From DASZWJ01 sp963813895 (GTDB lineage: Bacteria > Pseudomonadota > Gammaproteobacteria > JAURND01), in assembly GCA_963813895.1 (NCBI GenBank), contig CAWFAS010000002.1:248001-312000 (forward strand): a DNA stretch of 64,000 nt, written 5' to 3'. A model generated the notes under the pieces. That model did no database searches and was not told where the DNA came from. It saw nothing but the letters and a program-made list of their open reading frames with translations. Each line of letters opens with the position of its first letter. Position 1 is the first letter of the stretch. Position numbers and translations under genes: made by a program. Positions 1-9,120 of the stretch are shown piece after piece.

Positions 1-1225
1 TTTGAGTCAGTTGCGGTTTATTTAAGTAGCCTTTAGCAATGCTGGGACCATTGGCCCAAATTTCACCAATATTGCGCTCTGGTAATACGGTATGGGTGCT
101 GGGATCAACGATACAAATGGTATGGTCTAATTGTGGACTGCCACAATTTACAATATTGACCGTCAATTGGTTCTCGGAATCTGAAGCCGGTATTACTTTA
201 CCTTTTTCCAATTCTGATTTGAGCAAAGGGAAGGTATGATCTGAAGCCCCATTAGGTTTGCCGGTCAACATTAAAGTGGCTTCTGCTAATCCATAACAGG
301 GTGATAATGCGGAGGGTAAAAAGCTGGCGCTTGCGAAACGATTGATAAACCGCTGCAAAGTCAGCTGACGTATAGGTTCGGCGCCATTGACGGCGAATTT
401 CCAGCAACTTAAATCCAATTGTGCTATTTGTTCGGTAGTCACTTTATGGACACATAGATCATAGGCAAAATTAGGACCGCCCGATAACACTACTCGTTCT
501 CTCGAAATAATTTCCAGCCAACGGAATGGGGATTGTAAGAAATTAGACGGGGCCATTAATATGGCGCGGGCTTTAAGGTAAAGGGGAAAAATAATGCCGG
601 CGACCAGACCCATGTCATGGTAAGGAGGCAACCACGAACAAGTGACATCGGTCTCACTACCGAAGTTATTTTCCAACATTTTTATATTAGAGGATATATT
701 GCCATAACTGACCATCACCCCTTTAGGATTACTAGTTGAGCCAGAAGTATATTGCAAAAATACTAAATCTTCAGAATTGCGCACAATGGGGAAATAAACT
801 TCGGCCGCTGTTTCCTCTATCTGATCTACTTTTATTACAGTTGCAGTAGCATCAAAGCCCTGATCAGCAAATATTTCTTGCGTGAGAATAAATTTGGCTT
901 GTGCATCTTCCACAATACTTAATAGTCGACGTAAATGCCTGTTTTTACTGGGGGGATATACTGGAACGGCGATAACACCCGCATATAAGCAACCATAAAA
1001 AGCTGCTATATAATCCAAACTCGGGGGCAACAACAGTACAGCGCGTTCATTATAACAACCTTGTTGTTGAAGGATGGCCGCAATAGCCCTGGCTTTTTTA
1101 TCAAGCTCCTGATAAGTGAGGGTGTCATAGCCACTGCTACTGGTTAAAAACTGATACGCGGTATCTGTAGGGGACTCAATTGCACGCTGTTGTACAAGAT
1201 CTAATAAACTTTTGACTCCATTCAC
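1..1225 (-). CDS. Fatty-acyl-AMP ligase (FAAL), 3' end off the window
   Basis: This reading frame runs from a GTG at 1225-1223, preceded by an AAGGAG Shine-Dalgarno, off the left edge; about 408 codons are present. It translates to an N-terminal adenylation fold: the ATP-loop motif YTSGSTSNPKG, then SWLPPYHDMGL, NGAEPI and YGLAEATL, all typical of the FAAL branch of the AMP-binding superfamily, which activates fatty acids as acyl-adenylates for transfer to an acyl carrier protein rather than to CoA. The overlapping ATG seven bases upstream gives a short dead frame, so GTG is chosen. Partners would lie beyond the left edge. A second FAAL domain occurs in the fusion gene at 49502-52345. Substrate cannot be told from the sequence. 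Confidence 0.88.
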   Translation of the reverse strand, partial: MNGVKSLLDLVQQRAIESPTDTAYQFLTSSSGYDTLTYQELDKKARAIAAILQQQGCYNERAVLLLPPSLDYIAAFYGCLYAGVIAVPVYPPSKNRHLRRLLSIVEDAQAKFILTQEIFADQGFDATATVIKVDQIEETAAEVYFPIVRNSEDLVFLQYTSGSTSNPKGVMVSYGNISSNIKMLENNFGSETDVTCSWLPPYHDMGLVAGIIFPLYLKARAILMAPSNFLQSPFRWLEIISRERVVLSGGPNFAYDLCVHKVTTEQIAQLDLSCWKFAVNGAEPIRQLTLQRFINRFASASFLPSALSPCYGLAEATLMLTGKPNGASDHTFPLLKSELEKGKVIPASDSENQLTVNIVNCGSPQLDHTICIVDPSTHTVLPERNIGEIWANGPSIAKGYLNKPQLTQ

Positions 1226-1321
1226 GCGACATAGCTCCTTAATAATGCTTTTTTATACATAATTAGTATGGCTCAGGTTTTTAGGAAATTTTTGAACGGT
1301 GAATAATAACTGAAAACCAAA

Positions 1322-1663
1322 TCAAGGAGCAAGAGTGGTGCGGCTGAAATTACCAATTCTTCCTTCTATCTCAAGCTGGTGCTGCAATTGCTCAATTTTA
1401 TCCATTAGTTCCAATGCCAATGCAACCCCAGGCATGTTGACCTCCAGTTCTTGATAAAAGCTAACTGCCACCCGCCCTCGTTTTAGAGAAACTGAATCAA
1501 AACGCCATTCTTGTGGACTTTTTCCCGCAGGATGTATGAGCTCGTAATCTATCATCTCAATGATGATTTCTTTAGATACATGTGTAGCCTGGCAAAATTC
1601 GTCCAGTGTTAATGAATGCGCCTCTTCGATGATCACGCCTGAAATCAATTCACTTTGTGGCAT
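1322..1663 (-). CDS. cbpM: Chaperone modulator CbpM
   Basis: A 113-residue protein that begins 23 bases after the end of the CbpA gene on the same strand. It has the layout of CbpM: an N-terminal MerR-like winged-helix part (roughly residues 14-70, with EFCQATHVSKE and the WRFDSVSLKRG segment) and a C-terminal coiled stretch with ELMDKIEQLQHQLE. In Escherichia coli CbpM binds the J-domain of CbpA and inhibits its co-chaperone and DNA-binding activities. The gene order cbpA-cbpM is the classical one and is the strongest support, because the protein itself is short and weakly conserved. Confidence 0.85.
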   Translation of the reverse strand: MPQSELISGVIIEEAHSLTLDEFCQATHVSKEIIIEMIDYELIHPAGKSPQEWRFDSVSLKRGRVAVSFYQELEVNMPGVALALELMDKIEQLQHQLEIEGRIGNFSRTTLAP

Positions 1664-1686
1664 TGCCGCCCTCTCTGCATCAAAAA

Positions 1687-2610
1687 TTAATTATGACTAC
1701 GTGGATTAAAATTCATTTCCTCGGCCATTTTTTTATATAATTGCCGTTGGGACTCGGTTTTCGGCTCCGGGATTAATATTTTTAATACCACGTACTCGTC
1801 CCCTGGAGCCTTACTAGGCAGGCCTCGTCCCTTTAGTCGTAACTTAGTGCCGGTCTGCGAGCCCGAGGGAATAGTCAGTTCAACCTGGCCCGCTAGCGTC
1901 TGCACCGGCACCTTGGCTCCCAGGGCTGCTTCCCAGGGGGCGACTGGCAAATTGATATAGACATCTTGTCCCTTTAAGGTATACAACGGATGCTCATCCA
2001 GATGGATTTCCAAATATAAATTCCCATTCGCCCCATTGCCTAATCCTTTACCACCCTGCCCGCTTAGACGTATTTGTTGGCCTTCCGTCACTCCAGCGGG
2101 AATTTTCACCTTTAGGCTGCGGGTTTTAAGTTTAATCTGACCAGAACTATCCACCTCAGGCTCTTGCAACTGCAGAAGGCGTTCAGCACCTGAAAAAGCC
2201 TCTTCCAAAGACAGGTTAATTTTGCTATGCAGATCCTGACCACGTTCAGCATATTCGTGGGTCCTCCCCCTACGGCTATGGCCAAATAGATTTTCAAAAA
2301 ATTCGCTGAATCCCCCCGCATCAAATTGCTCTTGATTAGTTTGCGTTTGTCGGAAATCCCATTCAGGTGGCGTAGTAAACCTTTGCCCGGCCTGCCACTG
2401 GCTACCCATCTGATCATAGGCCTGCTTTTTTGCGGGATCTTTCAATACTTCATAAGCTTCTCTGACTTGTTTAAACTTTTCTTCGGCATTTTCTTCTTTA
2501 CTGACGTCAGGGTGATATTTGCGCGCCAAAAGACGATATTGTTTTTTAATTTCTTCTGCAGAAGCATTTTTATTTATGCCCAATGTTTTATAGTAGTCTT
2601 TGTATTCCAT
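1687..2610 (-). CDS. cbpA: Curved-DNA-binding DnaJ-type co-chaperone CbpA
   Basis: A 307-residue type II J-protein. Residues 4-68 form the J-domain with the HPD tripeptide in RKYHPDVSKEE; residues about 70-115 are the Gly/Phe-rich linker containing the FSEFFENLFG helix; the rest is the two-part C-terminal substrate-binding domain (KIPAGVTEGQQIRLSGQG, GDLY-like GNLYLEIHLDEHP). There is no DnaJ cysteine-repeat zinc domain, which separates it from DnaJ. CbpA works with DnaK and binds curved DNA in stationary phase in enterobacteria. It sits 9 bases after the methyltransferase gene and is followed by cbpM, so it belongs to a four-gene leftward operon. Confidence 0.92.
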   Translation of the reverse strand: MEYKDYYKTLGINKNASAEEIKKQYRLLARKYHPDVSKEENAEEKFKQVREAYEVLKDPAKKQAYDQMGSQWQAGQRFTTPPEWDFRQTQTNQEQFDAGGFSEFFENLFGHSRRGRTHEYAERGQDLHSKINLSLEEAFSGAERLLQLQEPEVDSSGQIKLKTRSLKVKIPAGVTEGQQIRLSGQGGKGLGNGANGNLYLEIHLDEHPLYTLKGQDVYINLPVAPWEAALGAKVPVQTLAGQVELTIPSGSQTGTKLRLKGRGLPSKAPGDEYVVLKILIPEPKTESQRQLYKKMAEEMNFNPRSHN

Positions 2611-2619
2611 GATGACTCT

Positions 2620-3390
2620 TTAATTTATTTTGTTGAGGCCATTTTTTTCTTGGCCGGTATTCATACAAGTAATAATTTTAAGCATACCACAAAATAACGG
2701 CCGCGATGAAACCTCCTTAAATCCCAGCTTGGTGAATTTATTCATTAATTCATTATGGGTGGGGTAAACTTTTAAACTTTCAGCCAGGTAAGCATATATT
2801 TCGGGATTACCATGCAATAGCAGACCCCATAAGCCACCCCACCCCTTCAGAATGTAATATTGCACTCTTTGCATAAACCGCCCAGAGGGTCTGGAGAATT
2901 CGAGAAAAGAAGCTGTTCCACCTATTTTTAAAATGCGCTTTAATTCCCCTAGGGCTTGATCAAGATCAGGAGCATTGCGCAAGGCATAACCACCTGTAAC
3001 TAGATCTATAGACTCTGAGCAAATGGAGGTAAGATTGCACATATCCTCGCGGATAAATTCTATATTGTTAAAGGAATTACCTGCTCTGGCTAGCTTTAAC
3101 ATCTCTTGATTATAATCAATAGCAAGCACCCGCCCCCGTGGATATCGTCTGGCTAAAAGAAAACTTAAATCGCCGGTGCCACAAGCAATATCGACACATT
3201 GCGGGGCCGGATATGCAGGCAAATTTTTGATTAATCTTTTTTTCCACAAACTATCCTGACCCAAAGATAGCGCCCGGGTAGCCCATTGATATTTGGGAGC
3301 TGAGACTGTAAATAGTGTTTCAAGGTTATCTCTTTTTAACCCCGCCAGGTTCAACCACGTTTGCATTTTTTGTTTAAATAGACTTTTCAT
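2620..3390 (-). CDS. UbiE/COQ5-family class I SAM methyltransferase
   Basis: A 256-residue Rossmann methyltransferase. Motif I is VDIACGTGDLSFLLA (about residues 68-82), followed by an acidic residue in LAIDYNQEM, and the family-specific GYALRNAPDLDQAL segment matches the UbiE/MenG C-methyltransferase signature. UbiE methylates demethylmenaquinol and a ubiquinone precursor; here the similarity is to the family and the exact substrate is not proved. The start overlaps the preceding SemiSWEET gene by 17 bases and the gene ends 9 bases before cbpA, indicating translational coupling. The context with chaperone genes is unusual for the housekeeping ubiE, so it may be a paralogue. Confidence 0.75.
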   Translation of the reverse strand: MKSLFKQKMQTWLNLAGLKRDNLETLFTVSAPKYQWATRALSLGQDSLWKKRLIKNLPAYPAPQCVDIACGTGDLSFLLARRYPRGRVLAIDYNQEMLKLARAGNSFNNIEFIREDMCNLTSICSESIDLVTGGYALRNAPDLDQALGELKRILKIGGTASFLEFSRPSGRFMQRVQYYILKGWGGLWGLLLHGNPEIYAYLAESLKVYPTHNELMNKFTKLGFKEVSSRPLFCGMLKIITCMNTGQEKNGLNKIN

Positions 3391-3661
3391 GACGCTCCTT
3401 GTGCCAACCGTAATAAGCTTTCAAAATCAGGATGGCTGCTGAAAGTGAAAAGGTAACGAGATTAGCCACTATCAATGGCATACCATCGGGAATGATAAAG
3501 CCATAGATAATCCATAAAATTACCCCTAGAGTGAATAGGCACATCATGATCCACGAAATATCCTTAGCGGATTTCGTATAATATACCTTAATTACCTGCG
3601 GTAAAAACGCTACTGTGGTGAGAGCTCCGGCGGTGTAACCCATTATGTTTTGAATATTCAT
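3374..3661 (-). CDS. SemiSWEET-type PQ-loop sugar transporter
   Basis: A 95-residue, three-helix membrane protein. Residues 6-25 form helix 1 and contain the PQ-loop motif FLPQVIKVYYTKSAKDIS; helices 2 and 3 follow at about residues 36-55 and 63-84. That size and motif are those of bacterial SemiSWEETs, which dimerise to move sugars by facilitated diffusion. The C-terminus is short and basic. It is the first gene of the leftward operon with the methyltransferase, cbpA and cbpM. Substrate is unknown. Confidence 0.85.
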   Translation of the reverse strand: MNIQNIMGYTAGALTTVAFLPQVIKVYYTKSAKDISWIMMCLFTLGVILWIIYGFIIPDGMPLIVANLVTFSLSAAILILKAYYGWHKERHEKSI

Positions 3662-3723
3662 AGAATTCCATTTATTGTTAGTTCGAATTGATTACATATC
3701 TCATCTGCAGATGATTACCCTTT

Positions 3724-6700
3724 CTATAAGATATCCTCTATCTTACTCCCATCAGTCAATACAAATTTTTTCCCTGAAAATGCCGCGAAACGCTTACCCG
3801 GTAGAATGATACCGACTAAATTCAGCGGATCAACTGCAGATAGGATGACTCCAGTACCATCCGGTTCCTTATTTTTAATAGCGCGCAGTGATTCAACCGC
3901 ATAGGGCAAAGCAAACTGCTCGCCTAAAAAACCACTGACAAAACGACCACCGCGGATTTCTCCTCTATCCTCCAGGCGACGTAATGTAACTAAAAGTTCA
4001 CGCCAGCGTGGTACCACGGTTTCTCTGGCCAGTAAATCACGGAATACTACACCGTAGCGCTTAAGCAGCATCCAACATACGGCCTCCATTGCCTGCGAAC
4101 GGTCACTGACAAAATCACAATATAGCAGGGACCAGCGGCCAGCACTATGCCGAGGTTTAGCGCCTCGACGCCTGCCTTGCCCACTACGACGCCGCGGGTC
4201 TATCAAGGCACGTAGATTATCAAAGCCATCGGCGGTTACTAGGCCGGCTGCTACCAACTCCCATAAACCAGACTCTACTTCAGCTGGGAGATGTCCCACT
4301 CCGCGAGCAATATCAGTAAAAAATGATGCGCCTCTTTGCTGTAAATAGGCATGGATTTTTCTAGCACCATGGCCTAATGCAGCTAAATCTTCTTCCGCGG
4401 CCGAGCGATGCACTAAAGGCATCCAATCTGATTGGTCGCGCACAAAAAAAGTAATGGGTGCGATGCTGGTCGGCATTATACGTTTGGTATTCACATGCAA
4501 CTCTCCGTGGTGGCTATTGCTATCTGCAACTATTGTTGCTGGGTGGGGCGATAAACGACCCCAGCCAATCGCACCGGTAAGGCAAAGGCGCTCTAGCATA
4601 GTGGCATCATAATCGCTGACTCTAGGCCGCAAAATTTCCCGCTCCCAAGCATTGGCGGCAATTTCAAAACCCTGCAGTTGCCGTATAGTCTCTAGCAGGC
4701 CACGCTCACCGCGCAACTGCGTGCCAGATGCCAGATGCTGCCAGGTTAATAACCAACGCATAAACTGAGCTGCAGTGACTGGCGCAATCTCTTTGCGCAG
4801 TTTACCCAAAGTCAGGCGATGGATCCTGGCCAATAATCTGCGTTCACACCATTCTAATGTATCAACACCAGTGAAACTACCACGTAAAATGAATCCTGTG
4901 GCCTCCAACTTAAGCAGTGCTTGGTCTATTATTGAGACCTCCAGAGTGAGCGCATCAGCTAGTTCCTGAGCAGTCACAGGTCCTAAATGCAACAGCCAGC
5001 CGCGTAACGTATTAACCACTGCCATATCAGGTTCTGGGGTGGATTGCTCTATATCGGGGAGATCTAATGGCAATAGTGCTTGCGGATAAATCGCTGCAAA
5101 GGTTTTGGTGCGATCGACTGCTACCCAATAGGATCTATCCTGCAAGGTAACAATACCTGCGCGTCGGCCGGCAATCAATTCAGCCATAAAGGGTTGCCAC
5201 TCCGATGGCTGCCTATGTGCAGAACGGAATGGTAATTCTGCAGGGATAGCGATTAAGGTCTGCAAAGTGTCATGTAACTCATCAGCACTCCTCACATCGG
5301 GCCATGCTTGTTGCTGTACTTCTCTAATAGCCTCTGGATCCAACCTGCCAGCTGACTGGAGTACTGAATCGGGTAATACGCGGCGCATTTCTACCGCTCG
5401 CGCCCTTCTTTCTTCTAAGGGTGCATCATCCAAGAATGCATAAGGATTCGCATTGAGGATCTCATGAGAAAAGACTGAAGGTACTGGTGTATCTACTGCC
5501 AAGCATCTAATCGCTCCGCTTTTTATTTTCTGCAACACAGAAACTAACCCATCAACATCCAAGGCTTCATGCAAAGCATCCTGCATCGCTTCGTTGATTA
5601 AAGGATGATCTGGTAGCTCTATATCAGCGCCAGCGAGATTATCTTGACATGCAGCAGCGTCAGGAAACACCGCCGCTAACAAATCATCAGATAACAGTCG
5701 CAAAATATTGGGCGGAACTTTTTTACCATTGCGAAACCGGACTAACGCCAGTGATCGCCCTGCGTCCCAGCGCCAGCGGGTAGTAAAGAGCGGTGATTGG
5801 AGTACCGCTTGCACCAATACGTCTTGCACGCTGTTCGGATGCAGAAATTGAAATACATCTGCTAAAGGAAAACTGTGCTGTTCTGCCAAGGCAATGTTTA
5901 GACCATCATCCGTGGCTGCTGCTTGTAGTTCAAAGTTAAAGGAACGGCAGAAACGTTTTCTTAGCGCTAAGCCCCAGGCTTTATTTATTCGCGCACCGAA
6001 GGGGGCGTGGATGATTAATTGCATACCGCCGCCTTCATCAAAAAACCGCTCAGCGATTACTGTCTCTTGCGTCGGCACCGCACCCAGTATTGCCCGACCT
6101 TGCAAGATATATTCAGCCAACTGTTGTGCACCCATTTCATCCAACGCACAATGCTGTTTTAACCAGTTCACGGCTATTTCACTATTAGCAGCTGAAGGAT
6201 TATTAGGCAACATATCACTCAGCTGCTGACGCAATTGAGAAACCCGCGCTGAAAGTTCAAAAGTCCTGGCTGGAGCTTCACCCCGCCAAAAAGGCACGCT
6301 GGGCGGGCTGCCGTGAGCGTCTTCTACGAGCACCTTTCCCGTCGCGCTTTCAATACGCCGGATTCGCCAGGAGGTAGTGCCTAGCAGTATAATATCGCCA
6401 CGGTTACTCTCAACGGCAAAATCTTCATCTAAAGTGCCTACCATGACTCTTTCCGGTTCGGCGATAACGGTGAACAGGCCATTTTCGGGAATGGCACCCC
6501 CACTGGTGATGGCTACTAGTCTACTGCCACGACGTCCCCGTACCCTACCCTGTACTTTGTCTCGGAACAAATAAGCGCCATAACGACCGCGCGAACCTGC
6601 TATCCCTTCCGAGAGCATCTCTAACACTGAGTTAAAAATTTGTCTGGATAAATGGGCATACGGATAAGCATGGGTGACTAGTGCGAATAAATCCTCCTCC

Positions 6701-7989
6701 ATCCATTCGCCAGTGGCACACGTCGCCACAATTTGCTGTGCTAAAATATCTATAGGCTGTTGTGGTATAAGCAATTGATCCAAATCGCCCTCACGTATGG
6801 CGCTTACCAATGCCGCACATTCCAACAATTCATCACGGGTAGTGGCAAAAATACGCCCCTTGGAAATAGCACCACGCCAATGGCCTGCACGGCCAATACG
6901 TTGCAAGGCAACCGCTATAGCGCGCGGTGATCCTAATTGGCATACTAAATCAATATTACCAATGTCAATTCCTAACTCTAAAGAAGCAGTAGCCACTAAT
7001 AGTTGCAGTTCGCCATTTTTCAATCTGGTTTCGGCAGCGAGTCTTAGTTTACGGGAGAGACTGCCATGGTGAGCAGCTACCTTATCTTCTCCCAGACGTT
7101 CGGTGAGATGATGAGCCACTCTTTCAGCTAATCGCCGCGTATTAACAAACACCAAGGTCGCACGATGCTGTCGCGCCAGTTCAGCCAGTCGGTTATAAAT
7201 TTCATCCCACATTTCATTGGACGCCACAGCGCCCAACTCACTGGCTGGTATTTCAACAGCCAGATCTAATGGCCGGATATGCCCGATATTAATAATGACT
7301 GGCTTAGGGCGGTGAGGGCCGGCGAGAAAAGCGGCTATAGTCTCTATGGGTTTTTGCGTAGCTGACAAGCCAATTCGCACAGGGGGGCAATTAGTGATAG
7401 CTTCAAGTCGTTCTAATGATAAAGCCAAATGCGCCCCGCGTTTATCATTTGCCATGGCATGGATTTCATCGACAATAATAGTCTCCACATCTTGAAGTAT
7501 CACTCGGCTTTTCTCTGCCGTAAGCAATATATAAAGTGATTCAGGTGTAGTGACCAGAATATGCGGTGGTTGCCTTAGCATGGCCAGTCGCTCGCGTGCT
7601 AAGGTATCTCCGGTGCGCACGGCTACTTTAATTTCTGCCATAGCCAAATTACGCTGCTTGGCTAGAGCATAGATTTCCGCTAGGGGCTCTGAAAGATTTT
7701 TTTGTATGTCATTACCGAGGGCTTTAAGGGGTGAGATATATAATACTTGGGTTTTATGTTCCAATTCACCAGACAGTGCTTTGCGCACCAATTGATCGAT
7801 ACAGGCTAAAAAGGCAGCAAAAGTCTTACCTGAACCCGTAGGAGCAGAAATCAGCGTGGTTTGGCCCATTAGAATAGAGGGCCAGCCTTGGAGTTGGGGT
7901 TCCGTAGGCGTTTCAAACTTACGAATAAACCAATCGCGCACTAACGAATGTGCCCAATCTAAGTTAATATTACAGTTATCAAAAGACAT
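3724..7989 (-). CDS. lhr: Large Lhr-family ATP-dependent helicase
   Basis: A 1421-residue superfamily 2 helicase. The Walker A motif SAPTGSGKT lies near residues 48-56, the DEIH box (VDEIHAMANDKRG) near 170, motif III SATQ near 210, and motif VI (QRIGRAGH) near 365; these are followed by the Lhr winged-helix and beta-barrel core and a long C-terminal extension ending about residue 1421. Long Lhr proteins are 3'-5' nucleic-acid helicases linked to DNA repair and in some bacteria act beside an exonuclease. The length agrees with bacterial full-length Lhr (about 1400-1550). It stands alone, with hairpins upstream and a 62-base gap to the SemiSWEET gene. Confidence 0.93.
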   Translation of the reverse strand: MSFDNCNINLDWAHSLVRDWFIRKFETPTEPQLQGWPSILMGQTTLISAPTGSGKTFAAFLACIDQLVRKALSGELEHKTQVLYISPLKALGNDIQKNLSEPLAEIYALAKQRNLAMAEIKVAVRTGDTLARERLAMLRQPPHILVTTPESLYILLTAEKSRVILQDVETIIVDEIHAMANDKRGAHLALSLERLEAITNCPPVRIGLSATQKPIETIAAFLAGPHRPKPVIINIGHIRPLDLAVEIPASELGAVASNEMWDEIYNRLAELARQHRATLVFVNTRRLAERVAHHLTERLGEDKVAAHHGSLSRKLRLAAETRLKNGELQLLVATASLELGIDIGNIDLVCQLGSPRAIAVALQRIGRAGHWRGAISKGRIFATTRDELLECAALVSAIREGDLDQLLIPQQPIDILAQQIVATCATGEWMEEDLFALVTHAYPYAHLSRQIFNSVLEMLSEGIAGSRGRYGAYLFRDKVQGRVRGRRGSRLVAITSGGAIPENGLFTVIAEPERVMVGTLDEDFAVESNRGDIILLGTTSWRIRRIESATGKVLVEDAHGSPPSVPFWRGEAPARTFELSARVSQLRQQLSDMLPNNPSAANSEIAVNWLKQHCALDEMGAQQLAEYILQGRAILGAVPTQETVIAERFFDEGGGMQLIIHAPFGARINKAWGLALRKRFCRSFNFELQAAATDDGLNIALAEQHSFPLADVFQFLHPNSVQDVLVQAVLQSPLFTTRWRWDAGRSLALVRFRNGKKVPPNILRLLSDDLLAAVFPDAAACQDNLAGADIELPDHPLINEAMQDALHEALDVDGLVSVLQKIKSGAIRCLAVDTPVPSVFSHEILNANPYAFLDDAPLEERRARAVEMRRVLPDSVLQSAGRLDPEAIREVQQQAWPDVRSADELHDTLQTLIAIPAELPFRSAHRQPSEWQPFMAELIAGRRAGIVTLQDRSYWVAVDRTKTFAAIYPQALLPLDLPDIEQSTPEPDMAVVNTLRGWLLHLGPVTAQELADALTLEVSIIDQALLKLEATGFILRGSFTGVDTLEWCERRLLARIHRLTLGKLRKEIAPVTAAQFMRWLLTWQHLASGTQLRGERGLLETIRQLQGFEIAANAWEREILRPRVSDYDATMLERLCLTGAIGWGRLSPHPATIVADSNSHHGELHVNTKRIMPTSIAPITFFVRDQSDWMPLVHRSAAEEDLAALGHGARKIHAYLQQRGASFFTDIARGVGHLPAEVESGLWELVAAGLVTADGFDNLRALIDPRRRSGQGRRRGAKPRHSAGRWSLLYCDFVSDRSQAMEAVCWMLLKRYGVVFRDLLARETVVPRWRELLVTLRRLEDRGEIRGGRFVSGFLGEQFALPYAVESLRAIKNKEPDGTGVILSAVDPLNLVGIILPGKRFAAFSGKKFVLTDGSKIEDIL

Positions 7990-8004
7990 AATTTAGGAAC
8001 AAAT

Positions 8005-8037
8005 GAGGCCTTGCCAAATCCACCTGGCTAAGGCCTC
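8005..8037. terminator. GC-rich hairpin between DUF1328 gene and lhr
   Basis: The arms GAGGCCTT and AAGGCCTC plus inner GCCA/TGGC make a stem of about 12 pairs with one bulge and an 8-base loop. It lies just upstream of lhr and downstream of the leftward DUF1328 gene, where it could end that transcript. The following base run is only weakly T-rich, so a terminator role is inferred. Confidence 0.45.
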
Positions 8038-8051
8038 CATTAATTAAATGA

Positions 8052-8073
8052 TAATGACATCTCTCTGTCATTA
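8052..8073. terminator. Second small hairpin downstream of DUF1328 gene
   Basis: TAATGACA and TGTCATTA are perfectly complementary over 8 bases around a 6-base loop, followed by ATTT. Together with the hairpin 15 bases away it probably forms a tandem end for the leftward DUF1328 transcript. No function beyond this can be read. Confidence 0.4.
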
Positions 8074-8121
8074 TTTCAGCTACCCATAAGTAAATCCCTT
8101 ACTTTGCAAAGGTGGTGAGGT

Positions 8122-8313
8122 CTATAGGGTAGGACCAGGGCCAGCTCTTCCTCTTCCCCTTGCTAAATGTATAATCAACGTTATAACGAATAAAATGAGG
8201 AAAATATAAAACAGTATCTTTGCTATACCTACAGCTGCCACAAAAATCCCTGTAAATCCTAGTAAACCCGCAACAACTGCTACTATAAGAAATGTTAGTA
8301 CCCAGGTTAACAT
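8122..8313 (-). CDS. DUF1328 small membrane protein (YtjA family)
   Basis: A 63-residue hydrophobic peptide. Two membrane segments (about residues 4-26 and 30-50) carry the VAGLLGFTG and AKILFYIFLILF stretches characteristic of DUF1328; the tail is basic and glycine-rich. The start ATG at 8313 has an AGGAGGT Shine-Dalgarno (AAGGAGGTATTACCATG). Members of this family are tiny inner-membrane proteins that often appear in stress-induced envelope regulons; no biochemical role is known. It is divergent from the ElaB/YqjD-like operon, so the two may share a control region. Confidence 0.85.
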   Translation of the reverse strand: MLTWVLTFLIVAVVAGLLGFTGIFVAAVGIAKILFYIFLILFVITLIIHLARGRGRAGPGPTL

Positions 8314-8374
8314 GGTAATACCTCCTTAATTATTATCTTTAATATTAATAATAATAGCATATAATGTCTTATCT

Positions 8375-8403
8375 TTGCTCCCCCAAAACACTTAGTGTAT
8401 ACT
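8375..8403 (+). promoter_or_regulatory. Sigma70-type promoter for the ElaB/YqjE-like operon
   Basis: TTGCTC at 8375-8380 and TATACT at 8398-8403 are separated by exactly 17 bases. The first gene begins at 8488, leaving a leader of about 78 bases in which GCCC/GGGC and AGGT/ACCT arms can pair. The call rests on sequence match only. Confidence 0.55.
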
Positions 8404-8487
8404 GATAGCACCGTGCCCGATTGAGGTCCCGATGAGTGTGAACCTTGGGCTGCGCAGGAATTTTATTAATCAAAAGGAGAAATCAGC

Positions 8488-8730
8488 ATGTCTTATAACA
8501 CCGATGTCAGCGAAAAAAACTTAAAAAACGTTAAAGAACATTTGAAAGAAGCCGGACAAATTTTAAAGCACGAAGCCGAAGATTCTATTGATCTAGCAGT
8601 TACTGAAGTAAAAAAACGTTCCGAACAAGTGCAACATGCAGTAACCGATTATGTTCATGAGAACCCGGTGAAATCATTAGGATGGGCTGTTTTAGGTGGT
8701 GTTCTGCTGGGATTTTTATTACGCAAATAG
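8488..8730 (+). CDS. ElaB/YqjD/DUF883-family membrane-anchored protein
   Basis: An 80-residue protein with an amphipathic, charged helical N-terminus (residues 1-55) and a single C-terminal membrane anchor (about 60-78, containing GWAVLGGVLLGFLLRK). This tail-anchored design, including the VHENPVKSLG box before the anchor, is that of ElaB/YqjD/YgaM, which bind ribosomes at the inner membrane in stationary phase in E. coli. An AAGGAG Shine-Dalgarno precedes the ATG. It starts an operon with the two genes after it (21-base gap, then a 4-base overlap), equivalent to yqjD-yqjE-yqjK. Confidence 0.85.
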   Translation: MSYNTDVSEKNLKNVKEHLKEAGQILKHEAEDSIDLAVTEVKKRSEQVQHAVTDYVHENPVKSLGWAVLGGVLLGFLLRK

Positions 8731-8751
8731 TAATTAGGATATTAACTGCAA

Positions 8752-9120
8752 ATGGAAATTATCAATATAATCAAGCAGTTGTCAAAAAACTCATTATCTA
8801 TAGCGCATAATACCGTAAAGTTGATGCAGCTAGAAATAACTCTGGCTAAAAAAAGCCTGCCAGTAATGGCGGGCTTATTTTTTCTACTACTCTGCTTGAT
8901 TATCTCAATGTGGGTTTTTTTGCTAGGGCTGTTGATAACCTATCTCGCCGCAAATGGATTTAGCATTTATTCCCTCTTATTCAGTGTACTTGGAATCCAT
9001 TTACTACTAATTATTATCATTGGACTGCTGATGCGTAAATATATAGGCAATATGAAATTACATGCTACACGCAAGCATCTGCGGACTATGTTTTCCAGCA
9101 ATCTGAGTAATAAACCATGA
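8752..9120 (+). CDS. YqjE-like/phage holin superfamily membrane protein
   Basis: A 122-residue protein with two long hydrophobic helices (about residues 36-64 and 72-100) after an N-terminal amphipathic part, matching the YqjE (putative holin superfamily III) plan. It lies between the ElaB/YqjD-like gene and a YqjK-like gene, the order seen in enterobacterial yqjDEK. Function of this family is not established; the association with a ribosome-binding inner-membrane protein suggests an envelope or dormancy role. Its stop overlaps the next start in an ATGA. Confidence 0.7.
   Translation: MEIINIIKQLSKNSLSIAHNTVKLMQLEITLAKKSLPVMAGLFFLLLCLIISMWVFLLGLLITYLAANGFSIYSLLFSVLGIHLLLIIIIGLLMRKYIGNMKLHATRKHLRTMFSSNLSNKP

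Noticed and set aside
3374..3661. Phage holin or SNARE-like protein
   Set aside because: The PQ-loop FLPQ and three-helix size clearly fit SemiSWEET.
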